This document shows positions 1-10,882 of a stretch of DNA of 64,000 bases, one piece after another (the first letter of the stretch is position 1; every line of letters begins with the position of its first letter). The notes beneath the pieces are model-generated. The model was given only the letters and a program-made list of their open reading frames with translations, made no database searches and was not told where the DNA came from. Origin of the DNA: Anodontia alba (taxonomy: Eukaryota; Mollusca; Bivalvia; Lucinida; Lucinidae). Both the position numbers and the translations under genes were made by a program. The DNA lies in assembly GCA_964016985.1 (NCBI GenBank), contig OZ024831.1, positions 22,186,609 to 22,250,608 on the forward strand, written 5' to 3'.

Positions 1-94
1 GCTGCAATAAATGCTTTCAAGTTATTTTTAAACCACCTTCTGTCTATTATTGAACAATTATTAAAGTATTTTAAAAATTTTGATCAGACAAATC

Positions 95-461
95 TGCAAT
101 GTCTGGCTGCAAGACATTGTCTCCACCAGGTCCAATGAGCTACTTGTGCAGCTTGGCATTGAGGATCTGGACCTCATTCTGAAGGAGAGAAGACTGATGG
201 TATGGACATGTGGAATGCTCCAATGGTGCAGTCAAGACAGCCTTTGACATACAGATTGATGGGAAGTGTGGGCTTGGGAGGCCCAAGATGACATGGAAAC
301 AGCTGACAGAGAGGGATTGCAGAGAATGGAAGCTCTCGGCTATCAACCCTCATGATAGACATACCTGGAGATCTGGTGTGAGATCTGCCATGCATGCAGC
401 AAGCCAGCTATCTGGAAGGGGGCCCACTGGTGTGGATGTTGCCCCTGTACCTGCACGTTAA
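95..461 (+). pseudogene. 3' tail of a non-LTR retrotransposon (LINE) reverse-transcriptase ORF, frameshifted
   Basis: The translation reads NVWLQDIVSTRSNELLVQLG in one frame, then shifts frame near 197 into WYGHVE...GRPKMTWKQLTERDC and RHTWRSGVRSAMHAASQL before a stop. This is the conserved region downstream of the RT domain in LINE ORF2 proteins that are abundant in mollusc genomes. The shift and the missing RT and endonuclease domains upstream show a dead, 5'-truncated copy. The family assignment rests on recalled motif similarity. Confidence 0.7.
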
Positions 462-2409
462 TCAAAAATCCGATTATGATGATATATATTTTGTTACTCC
501 ATAAAAAGCTATATATAGCTATCTATATATTCTATCATGTCCTGACTGGGATTGGGTAAATAAAGGGTTAAAAAGTGGTATCATAAATGGTTTTATTATT
601 GTTACCTCTCCCATAGATGTAAGAATGTTTTTCCCTGATGTATTATTTCACGTTATATCAACGAAACTGAAAAATCTTCCTGTCTGTCATTATATAGTGT
701 CAACTGTATGATAACTGAAAGTAACGTAGTTGGAGTAATTGATCTGTTTTAAATATTTAGGCTTTGAATGTGTTTGAATTATTAAAAAGTGAGTCTTTCT
801 ACAGTAATTTGAATAAATACCCCTGGTTGTTGCTATTCAAGAATCCTAAAATGACATTTTCCTGAGATGAAATTGGGTCAAAAATATTTTATTGGTCTTA
901 AGTCAATTTTGGATGCATTTGACCATTAGTTGGAGTGTTTCTTAAATATGACAGTTCTTAAAATGGTTCTAAAATGATAGAATTGTTTAAATAATATTTA
1001 GCATAGCAAATGAATATACATGTATAAAGGAGAGAAAAAATAAACCAAACTTTGTGCCCTGTATTATTCTTGTAGAATCTGCACTGTTTACTACAATTAC
1101 CATAATATATCTAGATGAATGAGTCTTAGTATAATCCTTTGAAAATACATGCAATTTTTCCATTGAAATTGAGTGTAAGAAAACAGATGGTTGTGGGCTT
1201 GAGTCTGCAGTGTTTGTCAGCCTAGTGTATATGAATTATGAAAATATGGTACTAGAGCTGTCCTATGATTACAATATTTTTACTGAAGTCTTTCATCATT
1301 ATAATCATCCAAGCAATCAGCTTACAATTATTTGTTTGAAGTTAGGTAGAGCTACTGGTCACTTTTCTCATATCTAGTTTAAAATTTAACTTTTAAGGGC
1401 ATTAATGTGGCCCAAATGGTTATGTCTTTGTCTTATATATATCCTGATTTTTGCACTTTGCTCCTGTCCAATATTTAAGGCAAAACCTGTCCTTTATCCA
1501 AACGTAATATTTGGTAATAAATAGTAAAAAAGACCAGTTGATGACCAGGATAGCTCAGATAACTTGCCTCTTCAGTTCATGGTGCTTGCCTTTCTCGGTC
1601 AGGGGCAGGGGTTCAGGTTAAACCAGATAAATATAATTACCACCATGTCAAGCATAAACTGAATATAATATGAGCTCCTAAGCACTTTTCTTTTATTTGC
1701 GGTTCAACGTTCCAATCAACAATATTTCACAGACACTGCAATTCCTTCACATGGAAATTTTATGTCTCTGACCTTGACGTCTAGGCAATGTCGAGATGTT
1801 GCCTTAGAATCTGTGGGAGTTTTACCCAACTGTTCAAAGATAAATGACATTCAAGCTCTGCGACAAGCTCCTGGCAGCTCTGTCACAGAGGCACTGAGCA
1901 GCCTATCTTTTAAACTAACCCTGATGGACGGGAGCCTGTCTCTTAAAAACTGAAATATAATTCCTCAACATGAAAATTCTAACTCTCTGACCTTGCCCTC
2001 TAAGCCATTCTCATAGATGGTGGTAGGTTAGCCAAATTACATTCTATGCTAAAATCAACCATTATTCACAGTATTTTCTAAATGTCCTATAGGGTACAGT
2101 TATAGTAAATTAAGCTCTAAAGATTAATTTAAAACTGTAATGCTACATGTAACTACAAAATGCATGACTTTTGACTCTAGATCATGGACAGGGCAAATAT
2201 CTATCATCATACTTCATAAACTATAAACTAATTATACCAGAAGATTATAATAATATTGGCCATTTAAAACTTTCAATACTCACTAAATTTCAATAAGTAA
2301 CTCTGGCTTTCACTGCCGGATCATGATGAGGCTCAATAAGCCAAAAATGCTTGATTAGGCCCACTTTACTTATGGTAAATGTGTTCATTGATTTTAAAGG
2401 ACAATAATT
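462..2409. other. Gene-free AT-rich intergenic DNA
   Basis: I see no splice-flanked coding segment, RNA gene or clear repeat here. The short open frames have no recognisable protein motifs. A direct-repeat-like passage around 1740-1990 (ctctgaccttg... repeated) suggests a decayed repeat. Confidence 0.4.
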
Positions 2410-2632
2410 ACCGTATTTACCCTAAGTATTCAGACACCTCAACTCCTTAACATATATGTTCTAAAATTTGAACCAGTACAATTCACTACCCGATGTTGTG
2501 TCTAAAAATTGCTGGATGAGTGGCAAACAGTGTAGACCCAGATGAGACGCCGCATTCTGCGGCGTCTCATCTGGGTCTATACTGTTTGCTCAGGCCTGTC
2601 TGTCCGAATACATATGGTAAATACGGTATACA
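2410..2632. mobile_element. Palindromic MITE, family B
   Basis: The ends form inverted repeats (accgtatttacc at the left, ggtaaatacggt at the right). The centre is the ggcaaacagtgtagaccc...tgtttgct palindrome that recurs across the window. There is no coding capacity. Confidence 0.7.
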
Positions 2633-2912
2633 GTTTTTTTAAGATGAAAATTCTGTGACTTAAATTTCTGGGTCTTGCCCAGAGGTTTGGGGTGTTACTA
2701 AAGACACTTATGAACAAAATCCATCTTACAGAGCTAACTATTATGCCAAATTTTGAGAGTCAAAATACTATCACTATAGGAGGATTCCCTATTCACATGT
2801 AAATTCTATTAATATCGAGGGTCTAACATCAGGATGCATCATGATACTGTCACCTCCTCTAAATCTTACAAACCATCTCTTAAATTCACCCTTTTCTGGT
2901 TTCAACACATGA

Positions 2913-2968
2913 TCCTTAAAGCCTTTAAGAGTAGATAATTTCCTTAAAGCCTTTAAGAGTAGATAATT
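2913..2968. repeat. 28-bp perfect tandem duplication
   Basis: The segment beginning tccttaaagcctttaagag is present twice head to tail without a mismatch, which indicates a recent local duplication. Confidence 0.85.
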
Positions 2969-4455
2969 TTAGACATCTTTAATGATTTTAGTTTATATTT
3001 TGCACGATGATAAGCAGTGATATGTAGTTTAATTCATTCCAGTTCCATGACATAGCTGTGAAGGTCACTGATTAAAAAACAATTCTGTGAAAGTCAAGTG
3101 CAAGCTTGAATCAGTAAAATCTTTGGATTGACCATGACCCATGGTCTTCCCTCTGAATTTCAATTTAGGGATCACACATCCATATTGAGTCTTATTCTAC
3201 GGGACATTTAAAGCAAAATGGGACCAAATATCATATTCTAAGGGAAGGAAAACGCTTCTAAGGACTTCACTGCATGAAAGAAATTACTGCAATATACACT
3301 AACATCTGATGAGGCAAAAAAAATAAAGCATTTATTTCCAAAAAATGCACCGAATCGTTTTGGAGCCTACTAAAACTTTTTGGGGGGCACTGGGGATTTT
3401 TATGTCTGTTTTTAGTTACAAATGTATTTTATTTTTATACAGTTTTCATGCATTTTCTATATGAAAACAAATTTCTGAAGGAAAATGCCGACCTATCTAC
3501 ACTAACAATTTTGAAGACATTCTGTAAACAAGACATTTGTTTGTTTAAGCTTTGTATTGGAGCACCCCTACTTTATAATGCTACTGAAAAATTAAATCCT
3601 ATTATATACATTAGGGCTAGGATTTGATTAAAGGGACTTTTGGCTATAAAATTCAAAATCAAGTTATTTAAAGGAAAGAACTGCCTTTCATGAACATTTC
3701 CTGAAAATTTTGATGGGGTTATCTTTATTGATAAAGAAGATATGAGCATTTGAACTTTAGTTCAAAATCTATTTTTAAATATGACATCATGAACGTTGGT
3801 AATTATGTTCTCACATCAACAGTGTCCTCTTGATACTTTCATATGATGGCGGGGTACCTCCTTTTGTGTCAAGAACGTGCCACTTTCATAGTATCGTATG
3901 TAAGGAATAGTTTGAATTCATTTCAAAAGCTGTAAAATTTCAAAGTTTATCAAGTTTTTCAAATGTCAATTACAAATGTAATTACTTCAATGTCCGAAGG
4001 ACCCTTATATCAGATATATATATCCTCGAGATATGGTAATCCAATGACCTCATTTGTTGCTGTAAAATATCCTTATCAAAGTTTGATTATTTATTTTTTC
4101 ACACCTTTTAAATATTGATTGACATTGAATGACTTCTACAGTCTGTTGGATGATGTATATAGCCAAGTTTAGAGAAAGTTAAAAAATATTCATAAATATT
4201 TACAAATCTAAGAATGGCAGAATAGAAATTTTAAATGTAGGTAAATGCAAAAAATTAAGGAAAAACTGGAATGATTGTTGTCATGAAGTAAGATCACATT
4301 TTATCTTCTATACATTTACATGTATATATGAATAAAATAAACACCAGTAGTAGCCATAAGACATTAAAACTACCTTTAAAACACTGGTCTAACAGTACCA
4401 GTATTTCTAAATTACCATAATTAACATTTTACATAGAAAACCAGTTCCTGAGCAA
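2969..4455. other. Gene-free AT-rich DNA downstream of the zinc-finger gene
   Basis: No coding exon or complete mobile element is apparent. It is likely the distal 3' flank of the minus-strand zinc-finger gene. Confidence 0.35.
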
Positions 4456-4461
4456 TTTATT
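4456..4461 (-). promoter_or_regulatory. Candidate poly(A) signal of the zinc-finger gene
   Basis: The plus strand reads tttatt, which is AATAAA on the minus strand, about 180 bp past the zinc-finger stop codon. The motif is common in AT-rich DNA, so this is a positional inference only. Confidence 0.3.
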
Positions 4462-4477
4462 GGAAAAATATTTAGCT

Positions 4478-4560
4478 GGCTGCCACCAGACTGTTTGGTC
4501 TGCTGACAACCGGTTGTCACCAGACCAAAAACTCTGCTGACAACCGGTTGTCAGCAGACA
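4478..4560. repeat. Imperfect palindrome in the 3' flank of the zinc-finger gene
   Basis: The halves ggtctgctgacaaccggttg and its complement repeat around caaccggttg cores. On the minus strand this falls between the stop codon and the candidate poly(A) signal, so it could form a hairpin in the 3' UTR. Confidence 0.5.
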
Positions 4561-4638
4561 TTTCCTAAAAAATATTGTCTGCATTAGATTGAGCCTCACT
4601 AACTGTGATCAGCTGATGTATGTAGTTCTAATAAAGAA

Positions 4639-5093
4639 TCAGTCTGCAGATAGGTGATGTTTCATATGTCCATTATAACCACTTCTTGAGGTAAGAATTT
4701 TTGAACAAATCTCACATGTATATGTTATCCTAATACCTAAATGTATATTCTTATGTTTAATAAGGTCATAGGATCGCAAGAATGATTTATCACACTCTGT
4801 ACAAAACCACCGTTCACCAGTGTGTAGTTTCTCATGTTGCCGCAAGTTACGTTTTCTCCGAAAAGCTTTGTCACACATTTCACACTGATAAGGTCTCTCA
4901 TTTGTGTGCACAAGTACATGGTCCTTGAGATCTGCTTTCCGGTTAAATGTTTGTCCACATTTATCACAGATGTGGGGATCGTAAGACTTAAAGACCTCCT
5001 GATCCTCATCACGGTGAATTCGCTTATGCTGGTGTAGATAACTGCTTCTCGTGAAACTTTTACCACAGTAATTACATGCATATGGACGCTCAC
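4639..5093 (-). CDS. C2H2 zinc-finger protein, terminal exon (five fingers)
   Basis: This exon encodes five C2H2 fingers in tandem: CNYCGKSF...HQHKRIH, CDKCGQTF...KDHVLVH, CEMCDKAF...RQHEKLH, CTECDKSF...IKHKNIH and a last, less regular CEICSKIL...GHMKHH, followed shortly by a stop. Typical HTGERPY-type and similar linkers join most fingers, which suggests sequence-specific DNA binding in the nucleus. The acceptor is ttacag|GTGAGC at 5094-5095. The exon begins in phase 1, so its first two bases complete the Gly codon of the HTG|ERPY linker. That matches the phase-1 ends (CACACA G|gt) of both upstream exon copies exactly. No partner domain (KRAB, BTB, SCAN) is visible, so the target and role are unknown. 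Confidence 0.85.
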
Positions 5094-5187
5094 CTGTAAC
5101 AGATATAGGCATTCACATGTATGAAAAATAAATAGCATTCGCCTGTAAGAAAGTTGTGTGTGCATGCCAGAACTTGAAGGGCATTAT

Positions 5188-5616
5188 CATATCTCCAGAT
5201 TAGAGGGGGTATCCACATTATCTTCATCTTACTGCTTCACAAAAACATAAGTTGTGGGTACTCATTAAAAGCACCTCACTGAGGCACTTCTAATGCATAC
5301 CCACAACATATGTTAACCCTTAAAGCGCCAATCACAACTATTGTCGTCTGCTTCGTCTTCTGCCAGTTACTTTAAAAGTCATTTCTGCAAACAGTGTGGA
5401 CCCAGATCAGGAGCAGTCTGATCTGGGCCCACACTGTTTGCCTGTATGCAAAAATAGGTTTGAAAAGTTTGCAAGAATATTCAGCAGATGACATAAACAG
5501 ACGACATTTTCAGATGCAGGTTTTCTTGGCGCTTTAAGGGTTAAGACAAATAAGAAAAATATCAGTACTTTTCGGCTGAAAATACAACAATAACAAAACC
5601 TTATCTGGAGTTACGG
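5188..5616. mobile_element. MITE family A interrupted by MITE family E
   Basis: The left half (ccagattagagggggtatcc, then gttgtgggtactcatt...) and the right half (aataagaaaaatatcagtac...ccttatctggag) are the two parts of one family A element. A family E element splits them at a TTAA within the right arm of the palindrome. Confidence 0.65.
5313..5544. mobile_element. MITE family E with TTAA ends (piggyBac-like)
   Basis: It has perfect terminal inverted repeats TTAACCCTTAAAGCGCC / GGCGCTTTAAGGGTTAA and a central gcaaacagtgtggaccc palindrome. TTAA at both ends plus CCC/GGG terminal triplets match the piggyBac target and end type. It is nested in a family A copy. Confidence 0.65.
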
Positions 5617-5786
5617 TTCATCTAAGGTGGAATGGCCAGTCACTTACAGAGGTCATTCCTGTACAAGAAACCAAAATCATTACTAAACCTTATTAATGCT
5701 GCTGCAGCATCAATGGTAACAGTATCGCTCGTACACAATGAAACAGACAATGTGGGAGGGGTAGTGTAATGAAATGTTTAATGGAA

Positions 5787-5818
<32 letters not shown>

Positions 5819-6359
5819 AAGATAGTTTGCATCACAATGTTGGACTGATAGACTTAAGTGCCAAGGGCAGATAATCCTGCAACAAACAAAATTCTATCAC
5901 ACACTACATGTACTATTTATCATGCTGATCTTTTCTGTAAAGTTTCAAGAAAATCTGACAAACAGTAGTAGTTTGCATTACAAAAGTGGACAGATGGACT
6001 TTAGTGCAAAAGGCAAATAATACTGTAACAAGAATTTTTGTCACACAACAACTTATCATACTGATCATTTCTGTAAACTTTCATGTAAATCTAACAAAAC
6101 TGTAGCAACAGTTTGCATAAAAAGTTGGACAGCTGGACATAAAAGTTAAGGGCAGATAACCCTGCCCCCTCCCCTTTCCACAAAAAAAAAACAACAACAC
6201 TTCTAATGAGTACCCTCAAAATGTTTTTGTGGAACAATAAGAAAAATATAAAAAAAAAATTTGGTAAAACAAAAAGTGCCTTATCTGGAGCTATGTGAAG
6301 TGTCATATTTATCACAAAATCAGGCAATGATGTGTTGCTCATTTTTTTTTTTTTTTTTT

Positions 6360-6450
6360 TGAGTCGGGGTTAAGGGCCCAGTCAACCCATTAAGGTCATG
6401 TCGAGCTGGTCAGTTTACCTGACCACACTTTTTCTGGGCAGGCTTAGTCC
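6360..6450 (-). repeat. SINE 3'-body fragment, reverse orientation
   Basis: The sequence (gggcccagtcaacccattaa...gtcagtttacctgacc...gggcaggcttagtcc) is the reverse complement of the 3' body of the complete SINEs at 45138 and 53807. The tRNA head is missing. Confidence 0.6.
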
Positions 6451-6454
6451 ACTA

Positions 6455-6670
6455 ATACCATATTTATCATTAAATATTGGGACTCCATTTCTACTTACCA
6501 TAGAAATGAAAATAGTCCATTTTACTACCAGTTGATGTGTCTAAAATATTGCTGTATGTATGGCAAATAGTGTAGACCCTGATCAGATGCTGCACTCTGC
6601 CGCATCTGATCTAGGTCTACACTGTTTGCTCAGACCTGTCTATCCTGATTCTTAGGGTGAGTACTGTATC
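6455..6670. mobile_element. MITE family B
   Basis: It has the family B layout: a tattgggac flank, a ggcaaatagtgtagaccctg...tctacactgtttgct palindrome and a ccctaag-type end. It sits in the intron directly downstream of zinc-finger exon copy 1. Confidence 0.6.
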
Positions 6671-6724
6671 AATAGTTTTTGGTAAAAAAAGTTTATTATC
6701 TAGAACTATGTGTAATTAGTATAC

Positions 6725-7114
6725 CTGTGTGAACTTTCATATGTCGCAACAGTTCTCCTTTCCTCTTGTAAGTTCTCTCACAGTGATGACAAACAAACTC
6801 TCGGAGATCCGTATGAGTTTGCATATGCTGCACCAGATGTGACTTCCGCTTAAAGCTGTTTAAACACACTGAACACTTGTGTTTCATGTCAGGACGGTCA
6901 TCCGTGTTCAAGCTGTGGAGTGATTCAGTAAATAACTCTTCATTACAAGGGTTGCATTGGCAGTATTTCTCAGGTAATGTACATGTAATACACGTGACTT
7001 GTGACTCATTTATAACTTTAATCTCATCTTTGGAGTCCATATCTGGTGAAGTAACATCTAAACTTTCCTCACTGAAGTCTTCAGTTGTATCTTCCATTAT
7101 GGAGTCTTTGATAT
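6725..7114 (-). CDS. C2H2 zinc-finger gene, duplicated internal exon, copy 1
   Basis: The exon is exactly 390 bp with phase 1 at both ends, so it can be skipped, swapped or doubled without breaking the frame. The acceptor is ataattttag|AT and the donor CACACAG|gtatac. The translation has an acidic N-terminal part (DFSEESLDVTSPDMDSKDE) and a Cys cluster C-x2-C-x6-C-x-C-x2-C (CITCTLPEKYCQC...). Two C2H2 fingers follow (CSVCLNSFKRKSH...QTH and CHHCERTYKRKGE...KVH), ending HTG. An in-frame Met (7097) lies just inside the exon, but open frame runs into the acceptor, so an upstream exon is expected. It is about 85% identical to the copy at 10472-10861, with changes mainly in the linker and the last finger helix. 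The protein family beyond C2H2 is not recognised. Confidence 0.82.
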
Positions 7115-7233
7115 CTAAAATTATACAAATACCGTATTCAACCTAATTACCGCACATACCCCTATAAGCGCATGGTCAAGCAGTACCGTAGTCTTCAGAT
7201 TACAGCCAGTGTACCTTTTGTCTACTTTTTTGT

Positions 7234-7315
7234 AAAGGCATATGTTGTGGGTACTCATTTGAATTGCATCGACTTGTCGATGCAATTCAAATGAGTACCC
7301 ACAACATATGCCTTT
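7234..7315. repeat. Near-perfect palindrome, 40-bp arms (family A-like core)
   Basis: Two perfect 40-bp arms (aaaggcatatgttgtgggta... and complement) are separated by only two bases. The outer arms match the family A core, while the inner part (tgaattgcatcgac) differs from other copies. It lies about 120 bp upstream of zinc-finger exon copy 1. Confidence 0.8.
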
Positions 7316-7540
7316 TTAAGACAATCAGACAAAAATTCGCATAATCATCAAATACGTCCTTTTCTGATATTTTTTAAATGTACCCTTAATAGTATATTTT
7401 ACAACAACTGAGTGTTCCCAGTAATTTTGAAAAACCTAAGCGCACAGTGGGGTAATTAGGTCGGATACGGTATATTAATTTTTAACATGCTGAATTTAAT
7501 AATTATCAACAGTTTAAATATTTTCCCACTGTCCCCAGAA

Positions 7541-7742
7541 AAAAGGGCTTGTCATTTCATTCAAAAAGTCTCTTTGGAGATACTTCCTTTGAATGAATGA
7601 ATGAATGAATATGAAAGAAAAGGGCTTGTCATTTCATTCAAAAAGTCTCTTTGGAGATACTTCCTTTGAATGAATGAATGAATGAATGAATGAATGAATG
7701 AATGAATATGAATGAATGAATAAATGAATGAATGAATGAAAG
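7541..7742. repeat. 77-bp tandem duplication running into a (TGAA)n microsatellite
   Basis: The block aaaagggcttgtcatttcat... occurs twice about 77 bp apart, each time ending in tgaa repeats. The second array is longer, so slippage in the microsatellite probably produced the duplication. Confidence 0.8.
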
Positions 7743-8204
7743 ATAATCCAATGTAACTGATTAGTGTAGACGGCTACCAATTCCGGTATGGAAAGGTCTC
7801 CAGGTACAGATCTGTATCTGTAGCTTCAGTCTATGGGTAAGGATAGTGAGGATTGGCTGCAGGTACAGAAATAAGTTTCAGTTACATAATTACATGTATT
7901 TGTATAGTTTTAACCATAAATAAAGTTATCCAGCAAAAAAATCTCTTTGTGTGATATTTTATAGATCTTGTGATGCCATCTTTAAAGGGGAAAGATAATC
8001 TCAGTGTTTTGACAGGAAACTAACAAATGCAACAAACAGTATTAAAAATACATAGAAAAATTATTATTACTATTTCCTAAAGTAAGTCAGGTATTTGCTC
8101 AATTTGTTTGATGTAAATAAGTTGCGAACAAAAGTTGGACAGATGGACTCAATTGCCATTGGCAAATAATCATGCAACATTGTTTTCTTTCATATCACAC
8201 ACAA

Positions 8205-8399
8205 CCATAGGCCTAGATAAGAGTGGGTATCAGGTTAATAGTTTTCTTATTTCTCCATGAAAACATATGTTGTGGGTACTCATTAGAAGCGCCTCGGCGA
8301 GGTGCCTCTAATGAGTACCACAACGTATGTTTTCATGGAGAAATAAGAAAAATATCAATACTTTTGGATTGAAAAAAAGCGCCTTAACTAGAGCTATGC
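8205..8399. mobile_element. MITE family A, complete
   Basis: It runs from cataggcctagataag to ctagagctatg, with mirrored arms around attagaagcgcctcggcgagg. There is no coding capacity. Confidence 0.7.
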
Positions 8400-8440
8400 A
8401 CAACTACTCATCATGCTGATCATTTCTTAAAAGTTTCATG

Positions 8441-8653
8441 TTAGCCCTTGTCATGCTGAATAAATTAAGATGCCATGTACACTACTAATTTCCTGCCAAT
8501 CAGATTACTTGATCTGGGTTTTTGATAGAAATTCACATATTTAATGACAAACAGTGCAGATCCAAATCAATTGGCTTCTTCAGAAGCCAACTGATCTGGA
8601 TCTACACTGTTTGCTAAGGCAAGGCATGTCGTGTTCAGCAAGAGAAGGGTTAA
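8441..8653. mobile_element. MITE family D (TTAA ends), diverged
   Basis: It runs from ttagcccttgtcatgctgaa to a gggttaa end. The centre is the ggcttcttcagaagcc palindrome flanked by gatccaaatcaa and gatctggatctacactgtttg. Confidence 0.65.
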
Positions 8654-9059
8654 TATAACAAAACTGTAGTAACAGTTTGCATCACAAAGTGGGTGATGAT
8701 GATGAGTTCTGGTTTAACGTGTCAACCCATAAGGGTCATTTGCATCAAAATGGTAAATTACCTTGGTTTTGTAATGAAACAGCTATAATGATAAGTCATA
8801 TCACAAAGCTGAACAGATGGACTTAAGTGCCAAGGGCAGATAACTCTGCCACAAAAAAAATGTCACTATTATTTATCATGTTGACCATTTATGTGAAGTT
8901 TCATCATGAAAGGCAAACAAAAACTGAAGAAGTAGTTTGTGCCACAAACTTGGACGGACAGACCAACCACTGAACCGACCAGTGTGATGACTCTCATATA
9001 ACCTGCTTCCATATTTTGTTTGTAGTCCAGAGTAATATTATAACTTTATGATACCTATG

Positions 9060-9205
9060 AGTGTTGGGGCAGATGAAGGGTAGGGGTAGGGGTAGAGGTA
9101 GGGTGGGGTGGGGTAGGATAGGGTACTGTAGGGTAAGAATAGGGTATGATAAGAATGGGGATTGGAGTAGGGGTGGGTAGAGGTAGCGGTAGGGTAGGGG
9201 TGGGA
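9060..9205. repeat. G-rich degenerate (GGGGTA)n tract
   Basis: Runs of ggggtagg, ggggtggg and agggtag on the plus strand give many GGG/GGGG runs with short loops. This is enough for G-quadruplex formation on paper. It is not a canonical TTAGGG telomere repeat. Confidence 0.6.
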
Positions 9206-9214
9206 TGGAGGATA

Positions 9215-10290
9215 TTGATACAGTGTTAAGTAAAGGGAAAGTCGCTATTTCTAAGATGGCCCTCTGGTGGCCACATTAATTGACAGACAGGGGTTGTCAA
9301 TATGCCAAGGATGGACAAAGTCTTCCACTATTACGGAGGAGATGCAAAAACAAGAAAAATCCAAAACGGCTGACGGCTGCCATATTTGCTGATGGACCTA
9401 AACGAAATTTTGGCATGCACACCTAGACCACTTGGAGAACATCCCAAACAAGCTTCAAAAAATATCTGAAGAGTGGTCTTGCAGGAAATAAGATAACAAG
9501 ATTGTTACAGTGTTAAGTAATGGGGAAGTCAGGATTTCTAAGTTAGCTGCCTGGCTGCCATATTAGTCAACCAACCAGAATTGTTTTCATGGAAACACAT
9601 CTGGGGGTTGACAGGAATCCATAAGCAATGTTTTGATGAAATTTCTCCACTGCTACGTAGGAGATGCAATAACTGGAAATATCCGATGGCAGCCATATAT
9701 GTCAACACACTGAAACCAAATTCTGGGGTATACAACTAGGTCACTAGGGGGACATCCCAGACAAGTTTTGAAAAAATCTGACCAGTGGTCTTGGAGGAGA
9801 CGCAATAATGAGATTGTAACAGTGTTAGTTCAAGGGGAAGTCGCAATTTCTAAGACGGCTGTCTGGCGGCCATATTAGTTGATGGATCAGAATCATTTTC
9901 ACAGACACACATCAATCAATACGCAAAATTTTCCTGAAATTCCTCCACAGTTTACAGAGGAGATGTGATAACAAGAAAAATCCAAGATGGCCTACAGCTG
10001 CCACATTTGTTGTCAGACCTAGCCAAATTTGGGTCTGCACAACTAAACCAGCAGGGGAACATCCCAAACAAGTTTCGAAAAAATCAGTGGTTATGAGATG
10101 CGATAACCGAATTGTAACAGTGTTAAGTAAAGGGGAAGTCCTGACTTCTAAGTTGGCCATCTGGTTGCCATATTAGTCAACAAACCAGAAACATTTTCAT
10201 GGAGGCACATGTAGGGGTTGACAGGAATCCCTGTGCACAATTTTGACGAAATTCCTCCACTAGTTATGGAGTAGATGCTATAACAGTAAA
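9215..10290. repeat. ~300-bp tandem repeat, about 3.5 copies, between the duplicated exons
   Basis: The phrase cagtgttaagtaaaggggaa recurs near 9218, 9508, 9820 and 10118. Each is followed by ctaag(a/t)tggc, a ccatattagt box and aaattcctccac. A ~300-bp unit with moderate divergence is implied. No open frame spans it. It may be the core of a tandem-repeat-bearing transposon whose ends I could not define. Confidence 0.7.
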
Positions 10291-10471
10291 ATGACCTGCA
10301 TTGTATCGGTGTTGCAGTACTTTTCAGTTGAAAAAAGGGCATTATCCAGAGCTAAAAATGGGAGCCACTGATCAATTGCTTTATACTGCTTCTGTGGTAA
10401 AATGACCCGCATTATATCGGTGTTGCAGTGTACTTTTTGGTTGAAAAAAGAGCATTTTCAAGAGCTTGTAC

Positions 10472-10861
10472 CTGTGTGAATTGTTATATGTCGCAACAGA
10501 TCTCCTTTTCTCTTGTAAGTTCTCTCACAGTGATGACAAACAAACTCTCGGAGATCTGTATGAGTCTGCATATGTTGCACGAGATGTGACTTCCGCTTAA
10601 AGCTGTTTAAACACAATGAGCATGTGTGTTTCGTGTCGGGATGGTCCTCCGTGTTCAAGCTGTAGAGTGATTCAGTGAATAAAGCTTCACTACAGGGGCT
10701 GCATTGGCAGTATTTCTCAGGTAATGTACATGTAATACATGTAGCTTGTGACTCATTTACATCTGTAACCTCATCTTTGGAGTCCATATCTGGTGAAGTA
10801 ACATCTAAACTTTCCTCACTGAAGTCTTCATTTGTGGCTTCCATTATGGAGACTTTAATAT
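10472..10861 (-). CDS. C2H2 zinc-finger gene, duplicated internal exon, copy 2
   Basis: This is the second copy of the 390-bp, phase 1-1 exon (acceptor ttttttgtag|AT, donor CACACAG|gtacaa). It keeps the acidic segment, the Cys cluster CITCTLPEKYCQC and two C2H2 fingers (CSLCLNSFKRKSH...QTH; CHHCERTYKRKGD...TIH). Differences lie mostly in the linker and the final finger (GELLRHMKVH in copy 1, GDLLRHITIH here), which could change DNA contacts. The frame is open, with no stop or indel relative to copy 1, so it looks functional. It precedes copy 1 in the direction of transcription. Use as a mutually exclusive exon, a doubled exon or part of a tandem gene duplication are all compatible with the phases. 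Confidence 0.82.
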
Positions 10862-10882
10862 CTACAAAAATGTACAAACATG

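Noticed and set aside
9060..9205. Interstitial telomere
   Set aside because: Units are ggggtagg/agggtag variants, not TTAGGG. It is better described as a G-rich simple repeat.
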